This document shows, one piece after another, positions 51,890-63,940 of a stretch of DNA of 64,000 nucleotides. The translations under genes were made by a program, and so were the position numbers. Location of the stretch: contig CM035151.1 of NCBI GenBank assembly GCA_020205615.1, positions 15,788,322-15,852,321 of the forward strand. The letters run 5' to 3'. A model generated the notes under the pieces. It did not search any database, was not told the origin of the DNA, and was given only the letters and a program-made list of their open reading frames with translations. Each line of letters opens with the position of its first letter. Position 1 is the first letter of the stretch. Source of the stretch: Panax quinquefolius (Eukaryota; Streptophyta; Magnoliopsida; Apiales; Araliaceae).

Positions 51890-53757
51890 TGAATACCTTT
51901 ATCGTTGAAAACATTAAATTCATCTTTGCAATCCTACCAAAGATATTTATTCACAATTCATCTTTGCACTACAGCCAAAGATATACAAATCAGAAACCAA
52001 TAATCTTTGAGACGCGACTTAATAGTATCACGACTACTTAATTATCCATGCACCAATCGCCAAGGATATTCGTGTTTTCAATTACGGCCATGATTATACT
52101 TCAGGAATAATCCTTGGTCATAATCATACCAAGTCTATCAATGCACTACTACTACTAAAGAAGACTTTTTACCACATCCATGAATTAATATTTCATCTTT
52201 GAAACTCACTTCAATAATTAATCCATATCATCGAATCATCCCCGCACTACAGCCAAGGATATTCATTAAGTATCATTCACCACGAATTATCCATGCACTA
52301 CTGACTACCAAAGATAATCGTGTATTCATTAGTATCACGACCACAAATTATCCATGACTACTACGAAAGATAATCGTGTATTCATTAAGATTATCACGAC
52401 CACAAATTATCCATGCACTACTACCAAAGATAATCGTGTTTTCAATTACGGTTATGATTATACCCGAACAATCCTCGATCATAATCATACCAAGTCCATC
52501 TATGCACTATGTGCCATGTAGATGACTTTCAACATAATATAAGTATGAGGATAATGATATAAAGAATCAATCAAATGAGATAAAGGATAAATATTAAACA
52601 TTTATAATATAATTTATCCAGGATTCAAGAATATCCCCATGTTATCAATCACTTAATAATCTCATAATCTAATATCCTTAATATTATAACAATATTTTAA
52701 TCACTTCTTAAATTTATAAACAATTTATTTCAATTGTTTACGCTTTTACCATATAATGCATTTAATCATTCAAAAATGCCATACTCATAAAGATATCATA
52801 ACCAATTATCAAATCCTCATCAAAAAAATATGCATATACTCTATATAGGATTCTCAAAGCCATAAAATCCTATTTTCAACTTCATTACTTCACATAACAT
52901 ATTTAACTCATATGTTCAGTAATTAAACTATTTTCATGAAAAATACCAAATTAGTCCCAAAAATATTTCTTTTCTAGGATCTAGCATAATATAGTCCCAT
53001 AATGAAAGTATATTTTTCTCGGAATTTTTAAAATTCATTTACTATTTTTCAAAAATCAATTTCTAATTAATTCCTTAAGAAATTAGCTACCTCAAGTTTA
53101 ACTCTAAAAATTCCCAAATCTTGGCAGGACCTTACACATGTTAACGTGAGCTTCCATTTTAAATTTCATGGTCATCGGAGTTATAGAACTCCGGTTATAG
53201 CGTTTTTCGTCGGAAAAACCTAAATATTGAAATAGTCATAACTTGCTCATTTTAAGTCAGAATGAGCTCAATTTTGGACAGGAGGTACTTTATACCATAT
53301 ACTTTCATGTCCCAAAAGGTCAAAATTTTTCTCATAATTTAAGTGGCCGAAACAGCCGTCTAAAATCATGGCAGTGATTTTTTTTAGCTTTTTGCAGCTT
53401 TGCACTCCTTTGTTAAAATCAGTCCACACAAAAATCTACAACACCTTTTCCAGTAATTCCACTTGGATTAGTTAGGTAACTCATAGATCTAACTCTAGGA
53501 CTTGACCACATTCAAAAATTCAAAATATAATAGGAGATATGGTCAATTGAATTTCATGTTACGTCTTTCACCAAAATCGATTTTCAACTCTTTGTGATTT
53601 CTAAGAAACTTTCATGTTTTCACATAATAACCAACATAACTCATCATAACACTTACTAATACTTCATTATACCCATGATTTTCATTAGTCCAATGCTTTT
53701 ATTATGACTTTCATCATAATCCTCGTAAATGATCATTTTAGTTGAAGAAATATTTGA
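51890..53757 (-). other. Non-coding segment replacing pol in element A1
   Basis: Between the broken start of reverse transcriptase (about 53757-53830, matching the element B sequence around CCCATTTCTAAAACCCC) and the terminal 70 bp shared with element B. No polymerase domain occurs. It holds hairpin units (51910-52020), about 3.5 copies of the 55-60-bp tandem repeat (52240-52440), and 52720-53050, which aligns with the family C solo LTR at 14040-14370. The same arrangement occurs in A2. Confidence 0.8.
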
Positions 53758-54063
53758 GGGTTTAAGAAATGGGTTTTTATCTTTGGGGTCAATACAAAAT
53801 TCGATTTCACGTTCTAGGGTAGGCTAGGAAGTCTTCAAGAATACGCCAAGAAATTTATTAATGATAGAAATATCATTCAAAAATTACTCTCGTCTAAGAC
53901 TTGGATAAGACGTCACATTAATACCAACTGTGACTTCTATCCTTAACCCAGATAGACCTCACAATGATACCTATCAACTTGCCATCTTGATCACGACGTC
54001 TTTCTGTAAAGTCCGGCGGTGCATTCCACACAAGGAAGTCAACAACTAAAGGTTTGGGGCTCT

Positions 54064-55660
54064 TTACTTATGGCTTGATATGACCATAATTGACTTTAGT
54101 AGTTTGGTTACTTGAATTCGCACAACAAGTTGGTTATGAATATAAAAGCTAACAACCTTACGAAAAGCATGATGAGTATTTAACCAATCGATTTCTAAAG
54201 TCAAATCAAAGACAAATATTTTCAAAGAGATAAGATCGACAGGTAACGCGAAAATGTTTATTTGAATCAAATAAGATTTAAAAACAGTAGAGGTAGCGAA
54301 GGCTCCTACTAACGAAGTTTCAACCAATAAGTCAAAGTTTAACTTCTTCAGAGTCAAATTTAAACGTTGAACACAACTAGGTGAAATAAAAGAGTAGGTA
54401 GAACTGGTATCTAACACGGTATAGACTTCGCAAGAGCTTATGATTAACTTTACGTGATAATTTTATTTCAGTCCCTCGTCACGAAAAAAACGCTCTCTTA
54501 AAACTACGGCTTTGGTTTGTCTCAGGATGACCTTTGGTGCCTCCATCCTAGTTGAATTTGTCTTGATGAAACGACAAAATCGAGCTAAGTGACCTTCTCT
54601 TCCACAATTATAACATGCTTTGACTGGCATGGCGCAGATTCGGACCGATGTGTCCTCTCTCCGCATTTGAAGCATATGATAGGTGGTCTTTCTCCTTCCT
54701 TAACAATGGGTGTTCAGTCTTGACGTCTTTCCATCATCGTTGAATCTCCTTTTCTTGAAATGTCCATTCTTATTATTTTGTCCCTGATTACCACCGAAGT
54801 GGTTACCATATCTGGCCTGTTGATTCCCTCCACGCTTGTTGTCACCGCTTTGATGACTACTCGCCGGTATTATAATTTTGCCATCGCTCTCTTTTTAGTT
54901 GCGTTGACTCGTTATCGCGCTCCACTAATCGAGCCCTATTTACAACATCTCGAATACAAACACGGTTTATGAGAAATAAGATGTTGACGTATCTCCCGAC
55001 TTCAAACCTCTTAAAAACATTCGCGCCATTCTCTCTTCATTATCCACCAAGTGGGACGAAACCGTGATAACTCCGCAAATTTTGCCTCGTATTGCGACAC
55101 ATGGCCATATTGTTTTGTTCCAACTTGATAAACTCCACCTCCTTCATGTGGCGAATACTTTCGGGAAAGTATTTGTCGTTGAATGCAACTCTGGAACTTC
55201 TCCCAAGATATCTTGAAGACATCAAAGGTTGAGTACGTTTACCGATTCCCACCGATGAATCGCCTCTTGCATGCAACATAAAAGGCGTGAAAGGGAACCT
55301 TTTGCTCTCGGAGCATCCCACGACATCAAATATCTTGGTAATCTGCTTTATCCATGCTTCCTTGAAGTGGTTTTTGGCTCTCCCTTAAACTCCGGTGGTC
55401 CCGGCTCCTTGAATTGTTTAGCGGTGACCGCCCGAGAGTTTTTCGTGTTTCCACCCACGTTTTGGATGAAGTCGCTCTCGCCGATGTTGCATGAATTTAA
55501 AACCTCTTAAACGCACTCGTCGTTAAATCGATTGATCGATGTTGTTGTTGTTTACAGGAGGATTATCGCCATCCTGTTGCACATTGTCTCGATTATTGAT
55601 CGTGGAGAATCAAGCAGTCTCTGTGCTCCATTCTTTATTCTCAACATTCTCGGATGCCAT
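54064..55660 (-). pseudogene. gag: Element A1 gag and protease-like domain, frameshifted
   Basis: Starts at the ATG at 55660 (MASENVE). Capsid pieces: LGCSESKRFPFTPFMLHA at about 55260-55320. Nucleocapsid at 54560-54680 has a complete zinc knuckle [14 protein letters not shown] and a damaged first one. The protease-like domain at 54064-54417 reads LDTSSTYSFISPSCVQRLN, with LEIDWLNTHH further on (family: LGIDWL). The usual D(S/T)G active-site triplet is DTS here. The order and the gag start match A2. No reverse transcriptase follows. Confidence 0.85.
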
Positions 55661-55845
55661 TTTCAAACACCGCCACAAAATAAGGGCTAATTGACATACG
55701 CAATATATTATCACTATATTCTCGACCGACCAATCAAATACCAAATAAACTTAGGTAGGTCATACTAGCGAAGGTATTCCCCTGCCTCCCTCCTAGTACT
55801 ATTCTCACATCTTAGCAGGATCATATCCTAAGCTCGATATTCAAC

Positions 55846-57182
55846 CGTGACGCCCCCAAAATTAGGTATCGCCACCCATCTTGGTCGCCACTTATACGGT
55901 ACATAAATTCAAATACAAACTTAATTATACATACCGTCGTAATATACGACAATACATAAACCGAGAGTTCTAATAGGAATATTGTCATTTAGACAATATC
56001 CATACTCAAGGAGTCCTCATTACATTTATTGTCACACTATTTAATGAATAGTGAGGACTACTAATGCTATCTTGGGACCATCACTCTTTTCCCGACTCGT
56101 CGCCTATATTCTCATTTCAAGAGAAATAAAGTGAAAGAAAGGGTGAGCTCAACTAGCCCAAGAAGAAATATTAAGACTAAGATAATGCAGAATAAATTAT
56201 CATTAGCCTTCAACATGTTAAACCGATAAAATACGATGACAACCGGTTTAAGCTGCAATGAATAAACAATCCATTAAAAGAGTCAAGTAGAAAATAAAAT
56301 CTACTATCTTTTATGATTTAAAAGGTTTTCATCATTGTTATAAATGAGACTCACTTTAATGAATAAACCACAATATCTAATCATCCTGCATTCAACTTGT
56401 CAAGGATTTTCATCAAATTATCAATGGTCATGACTATACTAGAATCACCCTCGGTCATAATCATACCAAAAACTATCCACCATCGCATTACAAAGCCATC
56501 GAGGACTTTTGTCACATCATTTATATCAAGCCATGATTATACCGAATGATCCTAGTCATAATCATACTAAGTTCATCTATGCACGTAAGCCAAAGATAAC
56601 ATAATATAACATGAGGATGATGACAATGACATAATAATTCAATAAAACAAGTTAAAGAATTATTTTATCCAGAAATTAGTAACGTCCAAATTGTCAATAA
56701 AGTGTACAGATTTTGTAGAGTAAAATTCAAGAATGATCGGAAGAATATTTCCATGAAAAGATATCTTTGGATGAAACGCAAATATCAAAGATATTCTACT
56801 AATTTCATGGAGTATAGAAGTCAAAGTTTTAACCAACCTGGGTATAATAAAGAATGGAATAACAAAGGAAATCACCATACATGCGGTGCTTGTGATGAGC
56901 GAGTTATTCCAATGTAATAATAATAACGGAACCGGTCGGTGAAATTCACACCCAAGCAGGATGTTCCAACGAGAATAATAAAGATGGAACGAGATCGGTG
57001 TGAAACACACAGATAGATATTCCAACGAGAATGATAAAGCGGAACCGGTTAAAAGGTGTAAAACACACGACAGGATGTTCCAGCGTAATATTAATAATAA
57101 AAGATGGAACCAGTCAAGGTGTAAAACACACGTATACATGATGTTCCAAATGAGAATAATAGAAGAATATCACCAAGTATAG
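55846..57182 (-). repeat. A1 5' LTR remnant, cut by element A2
   Basis: 1337 bp, from CGTGACGCCCCC to CACCAAGTATAG, collinear with 34380-35051 plus 39789-40461 of the A1 3' LTR. It stops exactly where A2 begins. The missing ~1023 bp should lie beyond A2, right of the window; the sum (2360 bp) equals the full LTR length. Confidence 0.88.
57178..57182. other. Target site of element A2
   Basis: TATAG just before the A2 LTR. The uninterrupted A1 3' LTR reads AAGTATAGGGTAAA at 40454-40467, so TATAG should be duplicated after the A2 3' LTR. Confidence 0.7.
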
Positions 57183-57909
57183 TGTGAGACCCAGATTTTA
57201 TCAATAAAGATTTAAATTTTATCGAAATAATTTTTAATATTATGGTGTGAATTTGAGATAATATTATAGTTGTGGGTAGTATTTATAAATTTTTGCGAAG
57301 TACGCAAGTGGTTATATTATATTCGATTGGTGGGGAATATTCGGTTTAGCGAGGAATATTAATAAATGGCTCAATCATTGGTGGACCCCATAATGTAATT
57401 ATTATTGCCGGATCGAGAAAACGACAAAAATATTTTATTGAAATAACGGCGGAAGTTTTACGGGTTGATCTTGTTGAACTACTCGGTAGTAAAAGTACGA
57501 TGAATACGTGTGGTTGCATAGTAGCGCACCGGTATTGATTATTGATGCTTATGTGAGAAGTCACTCGGTTTGATTCCATTATTGTCGATTAATAATATGA
57601 ATTATTATAAGCGATAATGACGTTTTGTTTTATTCAGTATTATTAACGTAATAAAAGCGAAACATCTTTTATATAAAATGTAATACTTTATTAAAGTTAT
57701 TCTATAAATAGAATATATTATATTTTATTATGATATAGTGTTGCATAGTGTTTTGCATAGTGTTGCATAGTGTTTGCATAGTAAAATGTTTTTATATAAA
57801 TAGAATATATGATATTTTATTTAAAAGATTTTGCTTTTAAATATGGACCGTCGATTAAAGTAAATCAACTGGACCGCTCATGGATTAATTACTATGCATT
57901 CTATTTTCC

Positions 57910-57917
57910 TATAAATA
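57910..57917 (+). promoter_or_regulatory. TATA box in A2 5' LTR
   Basis: TATAAATA, 727 bp into the LTR, followed by CTCATTCCTTCATTATTTTC as in the other LTRs. Confidence 0.6.
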
Positions 57918-58099
57918 AGCTCATTCCTTCATTATTTTCTTTACTTAATTCTTCAAACTCTAGAGAGAGAAATTATAGAGAGAAGTTTACAGAGAGAAAA
58001 TCTATATAGAGAAAGAAGAAGAGTGATTCGGTACTTCACTACTTTGATATCCAAAGTGTCTTTTTACGGTAAGGGGTATTATTTATTGTATTCGTAAGG

Positions 58100-58560
58100 G
58101 TGTTATTCTTTCTTATTCATGAAGAGAAACATTATTCCATTCATTATTATTACGTTGGAATAACTTCGTAAAAGTGGCATACCCTATACATAACTTGTGA
58201 TCATGCCAGCGTATACCCTATACTTGGTGAAATCCTTATATTATTCCATTCTTATTTATTACATTGGAATAACTCAGATACTGTGAATCCCCTATACTTG
58301 GTGATCTTTTTTCGTTATTCCATTCTTTATTATTCATTGGAATATCACATCGTGTGTTTTACTATAGGAATTGGTTCCATTGTTTATTATTCAAAGATTT
58401 ATTGTTTCGTTGGATCATCCTGTGTGAATGTGAATTTCACCGATTTTGGTTCCGTTATTATTATTATTACATTGGAATAACTCTGTCTATGCCAAGTACC
58501 GCATGCGTGGTGATTTCTTTTGTTATTCCATTCTTTATTATACCCCGGTTGGTTAAAACT
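58100..58560 (+). repeat. Hairpin-unit array in A2 5' LTR
   Basis: At least five units of about 45-90 bp with TATTCCATTC...TTATTATT...CATTGGAATA, each able to pair TATTCCA with TGGAATA. Separated by words such as CCCTATACTTGGTGA and CGTGTGTTTTAC. Also present at 31590-32010 and, inverted, at 40180-40540 and 56890-57180. Confidence 0.75.
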
Positions 58561-59545
58561 TTGATTTTATACTCCATGAAATTAGTGGAATATCCTTGAT
58601 ATTTGCGTTTCATCCAAAGATATCTTTTCATGGAAATATTCTTCCGATCATTCTTGAATTTTACTCTACAAAAGCAGATCTTGTTGACAATTTGACGTTA
58701 TTAATTCTCGGATAAAATAATTCTTGAACTTGTTTTATTGAATTATTATGTCATTGTCATCATCTTCATGATATATTATGTTATCTTTGGCTTACGTGCA
58801 TAGATGAACTTAGTATGATTATGACCGAGGATCATTCGGTATAATCATGGCTTGTTATAAATGATGTGATAAAAGTCCTCGTTGGTCTCGTGAATGCGTT
58901 GATGGATAGTTTTTGGTATGATTATGACCGGGGTGATTCTAAGATAGTCATGACCATTGATAATTTGATAAAAATCCTTGGCCAAGTGGTACGGGGATGA
59001 TTAGATGGTGGTTTATTTATTGTCAATCTCAAACGATAAAAAATTGATGAAAACCTTTTAAAACCTAAAAGATAGTAGATTTTATTCTCTACTTGACTCT
59101 TTTAATGGATCAGATATTCACGCAGCTTAAATCATTGCATCTATTGTATTTTATCGGTTTAACACTATCAAGGCTAATGATAATTTATTCGCATTATCTT
59201 AGTCATAATATTTCTTCTTTGGGCTAGTTGAGCTCACCCTTCTTTCTTTCACCGTTCTCTTGTGAAATGAGAACATATTTGGGACGAAGTCGGGGAGCGG
59301 AGTAATGGTCCGAGAGGATAGCATTAGTAGTCCTCACTATTACGTGAAATAGTGTGATAATAGTTGTAATGAGGACTCCTTTTGAGTTTGTATAATATCT
59401 AGTAGACAATATTTGTATTCAAACTCACGGTTTATGTCAGATTGCATACCTACGGCAGTTAGGTTAGTAAGTTGTATTTGAATTTATGTACCATGTATAT
59501 CGACTACCCAAGATGGGTGACGATACCTAATTTTGGGGCGCCACG

Positions 59546-59565
59546 GTTAGTATCGAGCTTAGGGA
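59546..59565 (+). other. Primer-binding site of element A2
   Basis: GTTAGTATCGAGCTTAGGG follows the 5' LTR. Near the initiator-Met tRNA complement, with TATCGAGC where TATCAGAGC is usual. Confidence 0.6.
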
Positions 59566-59731
59566 TATGATCCTCGGGTGAGATGTGAGATAAGAACTAG
59601 GAGGGAGAGACGGGAATTTCTTCGCTAGTATGACCTACCTAAATTTATTTGGTATTTAATTGGTCTCATCGAGAGTATAGGGATAATATGTTGCATGTCA
59701 AATAACCCTTATTTTGTGGCGGTGTTTGAAA

Positions 59732-61330
59732 ATGGCATCCGAGAATGTTGAGAATAAGAATGGAGAGCACAGAGACCTGTTGATTCTCCATGATCAATAA
59801 TCAGGACAATGTGCAACAGGATGGCGATAATCCTCCGTAAACAACAACATCGATCAATTGATGAATGACGGTGACGCTTAATAGGTTTTAGAATTCATGC
59901 AACATCAAAGTAAAGCGACTCTCGCCCAAAACGTAGGTGGAAACACGGAAAACTCTCAAGGCACCGCTAAACAATTCAAGGAGCTGGGACCACCTGGAGT
60001 TTAAGGGAGAGCAAAACCACTTCGGCGGAAGCATGGATAAAGCAGATTACCAAGATATTTGATGTCTTGGGATGCTCCGAGGAGCAAAAGGTTCCTTTTA
60101 TCGCTTTTATGTTGCATGGAGAGGCAGACATTGGTGGGAATTCCAGAAACGTACTCAACCTTCAGATCTTGAAGATATCTTGGGAGAAGTTCCAGAGTTG
60201 TTCAACGACAAATACTTTCCGAAAGTATTCGTCACATGAAAGGAGGTGGAGTTTATCAAGTTGGAACAAAACAATATGACCGTGTCGCAATACGAGGCAA
60301 AATTTATGAGTTATCATGATTTCGGCCCCACTTGGTGGATAATGAAGAGAGAATGACGCGAATGTTTTTAAGAGGTTTGAAGCCGGAGATACGTCAACAT
60401 CTTATTTCTCATAAACCGTGTTTTTATTCAGATGTTGTAAATAGGGCTCGATTAGTGGAGCGCGATAACGAGTCAATATGACTAAAAAGAAGCGGTAAGA
60501 AAATTATAATACCAAATGAGAGTAGTCATCAAGCGGTGACAACAAGCGTGGAGGAATCAACAAGGCCGGATATGGTAACCACTTCGGTGGTAATCAGGCC
60601 AAAATAATAAGAATGGACATTTCAAGAAAAGGAGATTCAACAATGATGGAAAGACGTCAGCACCAGCACCCGTTGTTAAGGAAGGAGAAAGACCACCTAC
60701 CATATGCTTCAAATGCGGAGGAGAGGGACACATCAGTCTGAACTGCGCCATGTCGTCCAAAGCATGTTATAATTGTGGAAGAGAAGGTCACTTAGCTCGA
60801 TTTTGTCGTTTACCGAAGACAAATTCAACTAGGATGGAGGTACCAAAGGTCATCCCTGCATAAACCAAAGCCAGTAGTAGTTTAAGAGAGAGCATTTTTT
60901 TTCTCGTGACGAGGAACCTGAATAAAATTATCATGGGTAAGTTAATCGTAAGCTCTTGCGAAGTCTATACCGTGTTAGATACCAGTTCTACCCACTCTTT
61001 TATTTCACATAGTTGTGTTCAACGTTTAAATATAACTCCGGAGAAGTTAGACTTTGACTTGTTGGTTGAAACCTCGTTAGTAGGAGCCTTCGTTACCTCC
61101 ACTGTTTTTTTAAATCTTGTTTGATTCAAATAAACACTTTCACGTTACCTATCGATATTATCTCTTTGAAAATACTTGCCTTTGAGGTAATTTTTAAAAA
61201 CGATTGATTAACTACTCATTATTCTTTTCGTAAGGTTGTTAGCTTTTATATTCATAACCAACTTGTTGTGCGAATTCAAGTAACCAAACTACTAAAGTCA
61301 ATTATTGTCATATCAAGCCATAAGTAAAGA
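59732..61330 (+). pseudogene. gag: Element A2 gag and protease-like domain, frameshifted
   Basis: ATG at 59732 opens MASENVENKNGEHRD and stops soon after by a frame change. The capsid core at 60030-60125 reads ITKIFDVLGCSEEQKVPFIA and FMLHGEAD. The nucleocapsid at 60705-60815 carries two intact CCHC knuckles, [14 protein letters not shown] and [14 protein letters not shown]. The protease-like part at 60955-61120 reads LDTSSTHSFISHSC, DTS in place of D(S/T)G as in A1. It fades at about 61330. Without the frame changes this would encode a particle-forming protein only; polymerase must come from another element. Confidence 0.87.
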
Positions 61331-61639
61331 GCCCCGAACCTTTCATTGTTGACTTCCTTGTGTGGAATGCACCGCCGACTTTTCGTAGGCGACATCGTGA
61401 ATGAAGATGACAAGGTTATAGGTATCATTGTGAGGTGTTATCTAGGTTAAAGGATAGAAGTCACGATTGGTATTAATGTGACGTATTATCCAAGTCTTGG
61501 ACGAGAGTAACAGATTTTGAATGATATTTCTATCATTAATAAATTTCTTGGCATATTCTTGAAGACTTCCTAGCCTACCCTAGAGCGTGAAATCGAATTT
61601 TGTATTGACCCCAAATCTAAAACCCATTTCTTAAACCCT

Positions 61640-63940
61640 CAAATATTTCTTCAACTAAAATGAACAGTTTACGTGGTTTATGATGAAAGTCATAATAAAA
61701 GTATAGAACTGATGAAAATCATGGGTATATGAAGTATTAGTAAGTTTTATGATGAGTTATGTTGGTTAGTATATGAAAACAGGAAAGTTTCTTAGAAATC
61801 ACAAAGAGTTGAAAATCAGATTTTGGTGAAAACGTAACATGAAATTCAATTGACCATATCTCCTATTATATTTTGAATTTTTGAGTGTGGTCAAGTCCTA
61901 GAGTTAGATCTATGAGTTACCTAACTAATCCAAGTGGAATTATTGGAAAAGGTGTTGTAGATTTTTGTGTGGACTGATTTTAGCAAAGGAGTGCAAAGCT
62001 GCAAAAACCGAAAAAACTGCTGCCATGATTTTAGAGGGGCTGTTTCGACCACTTAAATTATGAGAAAAATTCTGGCCTTTTGGGACATGAAGGTATATGG
62101 TATAAAGTACCTCCTGTCCAAAAATGAGCTCATTCTCGACTTAAAATGAGCAAGTTATGACTATTTCAATATTTAGGTTTTTTCGACGAAAACGCGCTAT
62201 AACCTAGGAGTTCTATAACTCGATGACCATGAAATTTAAACTAGAAGCTCACGTTAACATGTGTAAGGTCCTGCCAATATTTGGGAATTTTTGGAGTTAA
62301 ACTTGAGGTAGCTAATTTCTTAAGGAATTAATTAGAAATTGATTTTTGAAAAATAGTAAATGAATTTTAAAAATTCGAGAAAAATATATTTTCATTATGG
62401 GACTATATTATGCTAAATCCAGAAAAAAAATATTTTTGGGACTGATTTGGTATTTTTCATGAAAATAGTTTAGTTCTGAACATATGAGTTAAATATGTTA
62501 TGTGAAGTAACAAAAGTTGAAAATAGGATTTTATGGCTGAGAGAATCCTATATGTAGTATATGCATATTTTTGAATGATTTGATAATTGGTGATGATATC
62601 TTATGAGTATGACATTTTTGAATGATTAAATGCATTATATGGTAAAAGCGTAAACAATTGAGATAAATTGTTTATAAATTTAAGAAGTGATTAAAATATT
62701 GTTATAATATTAATGATATTAGATTATGAGATTATTAAGTGATTGATAACATGGGGATATTCTTGAATCCTCGGATAAATTATATTATAAATGTTTAATA
62801 TTTATCCTTTATCTCATTTGATTGATTCTTTATATCATTATTCTCATGTTTATATTATGTTGAAAGTCATCGTGGCTCAGTAGTGATAGATGGACTTGGT
62901 ATGATTATGATGAGGGATTGTTCGATATAATCATAACCGTAATTGAATACACGATTGTCTTTTTAGCGTAGTGCATGGATAATTTGTGGTCGTGACACTA
63001 ATGAATACACGGTTATCTTCGTAGTAGTGTATGGATAATTTGTGGTCGTGATCTTAATGAATACACAATTATCTTTGGCCGTAGTGCATGGATAATTTGT
63101 GGTCGTGATACTAATGAATACACGATTATCTTTCGCCGTAGAAGTGCATGGATAATTTGTGGTCGTGATACTAATGAATGAATACAATTATCTTCGTAGT
63201 AGAAGTGTATGGATAATTTGTGGTCGTGATACTAATGAATACACGTTATCTTCGTAGTAGTACATGGATAATTTGTGGTCGTGATCTTAATGAATACACA
63301 ATTATCTTTGGTAGTAGTGCATGGATAATTTGTGGTCGTGATACTTAATGAATACACAATTATCTTTGGTAGTAGTGCATGGATAATTTGTGGTCGTGAT
63401 ACTAATGAATACACAGTTATCTTTTGGTCGTAGTGTATGGATAATTTGTGGTCGTGATCTTAATGAATACACAATTATCTTCAGTAGTAGTGCATGGATA
63501 ATTTGTGGTCGCGTGATATTAATGAATACACAATTATCATTGGTCAGAAGTGTATGGATAATTTGTGGTCGTGATCTTAATGAATATCCTTGGCCCAGTA
63601 GTGCGGGGATGATTCGATGATATGAATTAATTATTGAAATGAGTCTCAAAGAATGAAATATTAATTCATGGATGTGGTAAAAGTCATCTTTGGTCAGTAG
63701 TGCATTGATAGACTTGGTATGATTATGACCAAGGATTATTCGGTATAATCATGACTTAATTGAAAACACGAATATCCTTGGCGATTGGTGCTCGGATAAT
63801 TCGTGGTCGTGATACTTATTAAGTCGCGCCTCAAAGATTATTGGTTTTTATGATTTGTATATCTTTAGCTTTGTAGTGCAAAGATGAATTGTTAATGAAT
63901 AGCTTTTGCAGATTTGAAGATGAATTTAATATTTTCAAGG
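61640..63940 (+). other. Non-coding segment replacing pol in element A2
   Basis: Follows the broken reverse-transcriptase start (CCCATTTCTTAAACCCTC at about 61620) and is collinear with the inverse of 51890-53757. Subparts: 61650-62330 AT-rich with long identity to A1; 62340-62650 related to the family C LTR; tandem array 62960-63600; hairpin units 63600-63930. Confidence 0.8.
62960..63600 (+). repeat. Tandem array, about 11 copies of a 55-60-bp unit
   Basis: Unit GTGCATGGATAATTTGTGGT...CGTGATACTAATGAATACAC...ATTATCTTTG. Repeats begin near 62975, 63030, 63090, 63150, 63210, 63267, 63322, 63380, 63437, 63496 and 63554. Copies differ by a few bases. Element A1 has only about 3.5 copies at 52240-52440. 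Confidence 0.9.

Larger units (their letters stand above)
34380..57182 (-). mobile_element. Element A1: non-autonomous gypsy LTR retrotransposon with nested insertions
   Basis: Minus-strand element. The 3' LTR is in three pieces (34380-35051, 39789-40885, 51221-51819). A polypurine tract follows, then the internal region 51820-55845 with gag and a protease-like domain but no polymerase, then a primer-binding site and a 5' LTR remnant (55846-57182) cut by element A2. Removing the nested elements gives a 3' LTR of 2368 bp, against 2363 bp for the A2 LTR. The left flank is GTTTG (34375-34379), which should recur at the far end outside the window. Confidence 0.88.
57183..59545 (+). repeat. A2 5' LTR, full length
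   Basis: 2363 bp, from TGTGAGACCCAGATTTTATC to GGGGCGCCACG. The only uninterrupted full A-family LTR of the nested cluster. TATA box at 57910, an AGAGAGAAA-rich start, an ATTCCA/TGGAAT hairpin array at about 58100-58560, then GATTATGACC-type repeats. Confidence 0.9.

Noticed and set aside
62960..63600. CRISPR-like look of regularly spaced repeats
   Set aside because: The whole unit including the supposed spacer is repeated, and the setting is a plant retrotransposon.
62963..63649. Overlapping open frames coding repeated NYPCTT and KDNCVFI peptides
   Set aside because: They are read through the 55-60-bp tandem DNA repeat of element A2; no start context, no counterpart in A1.
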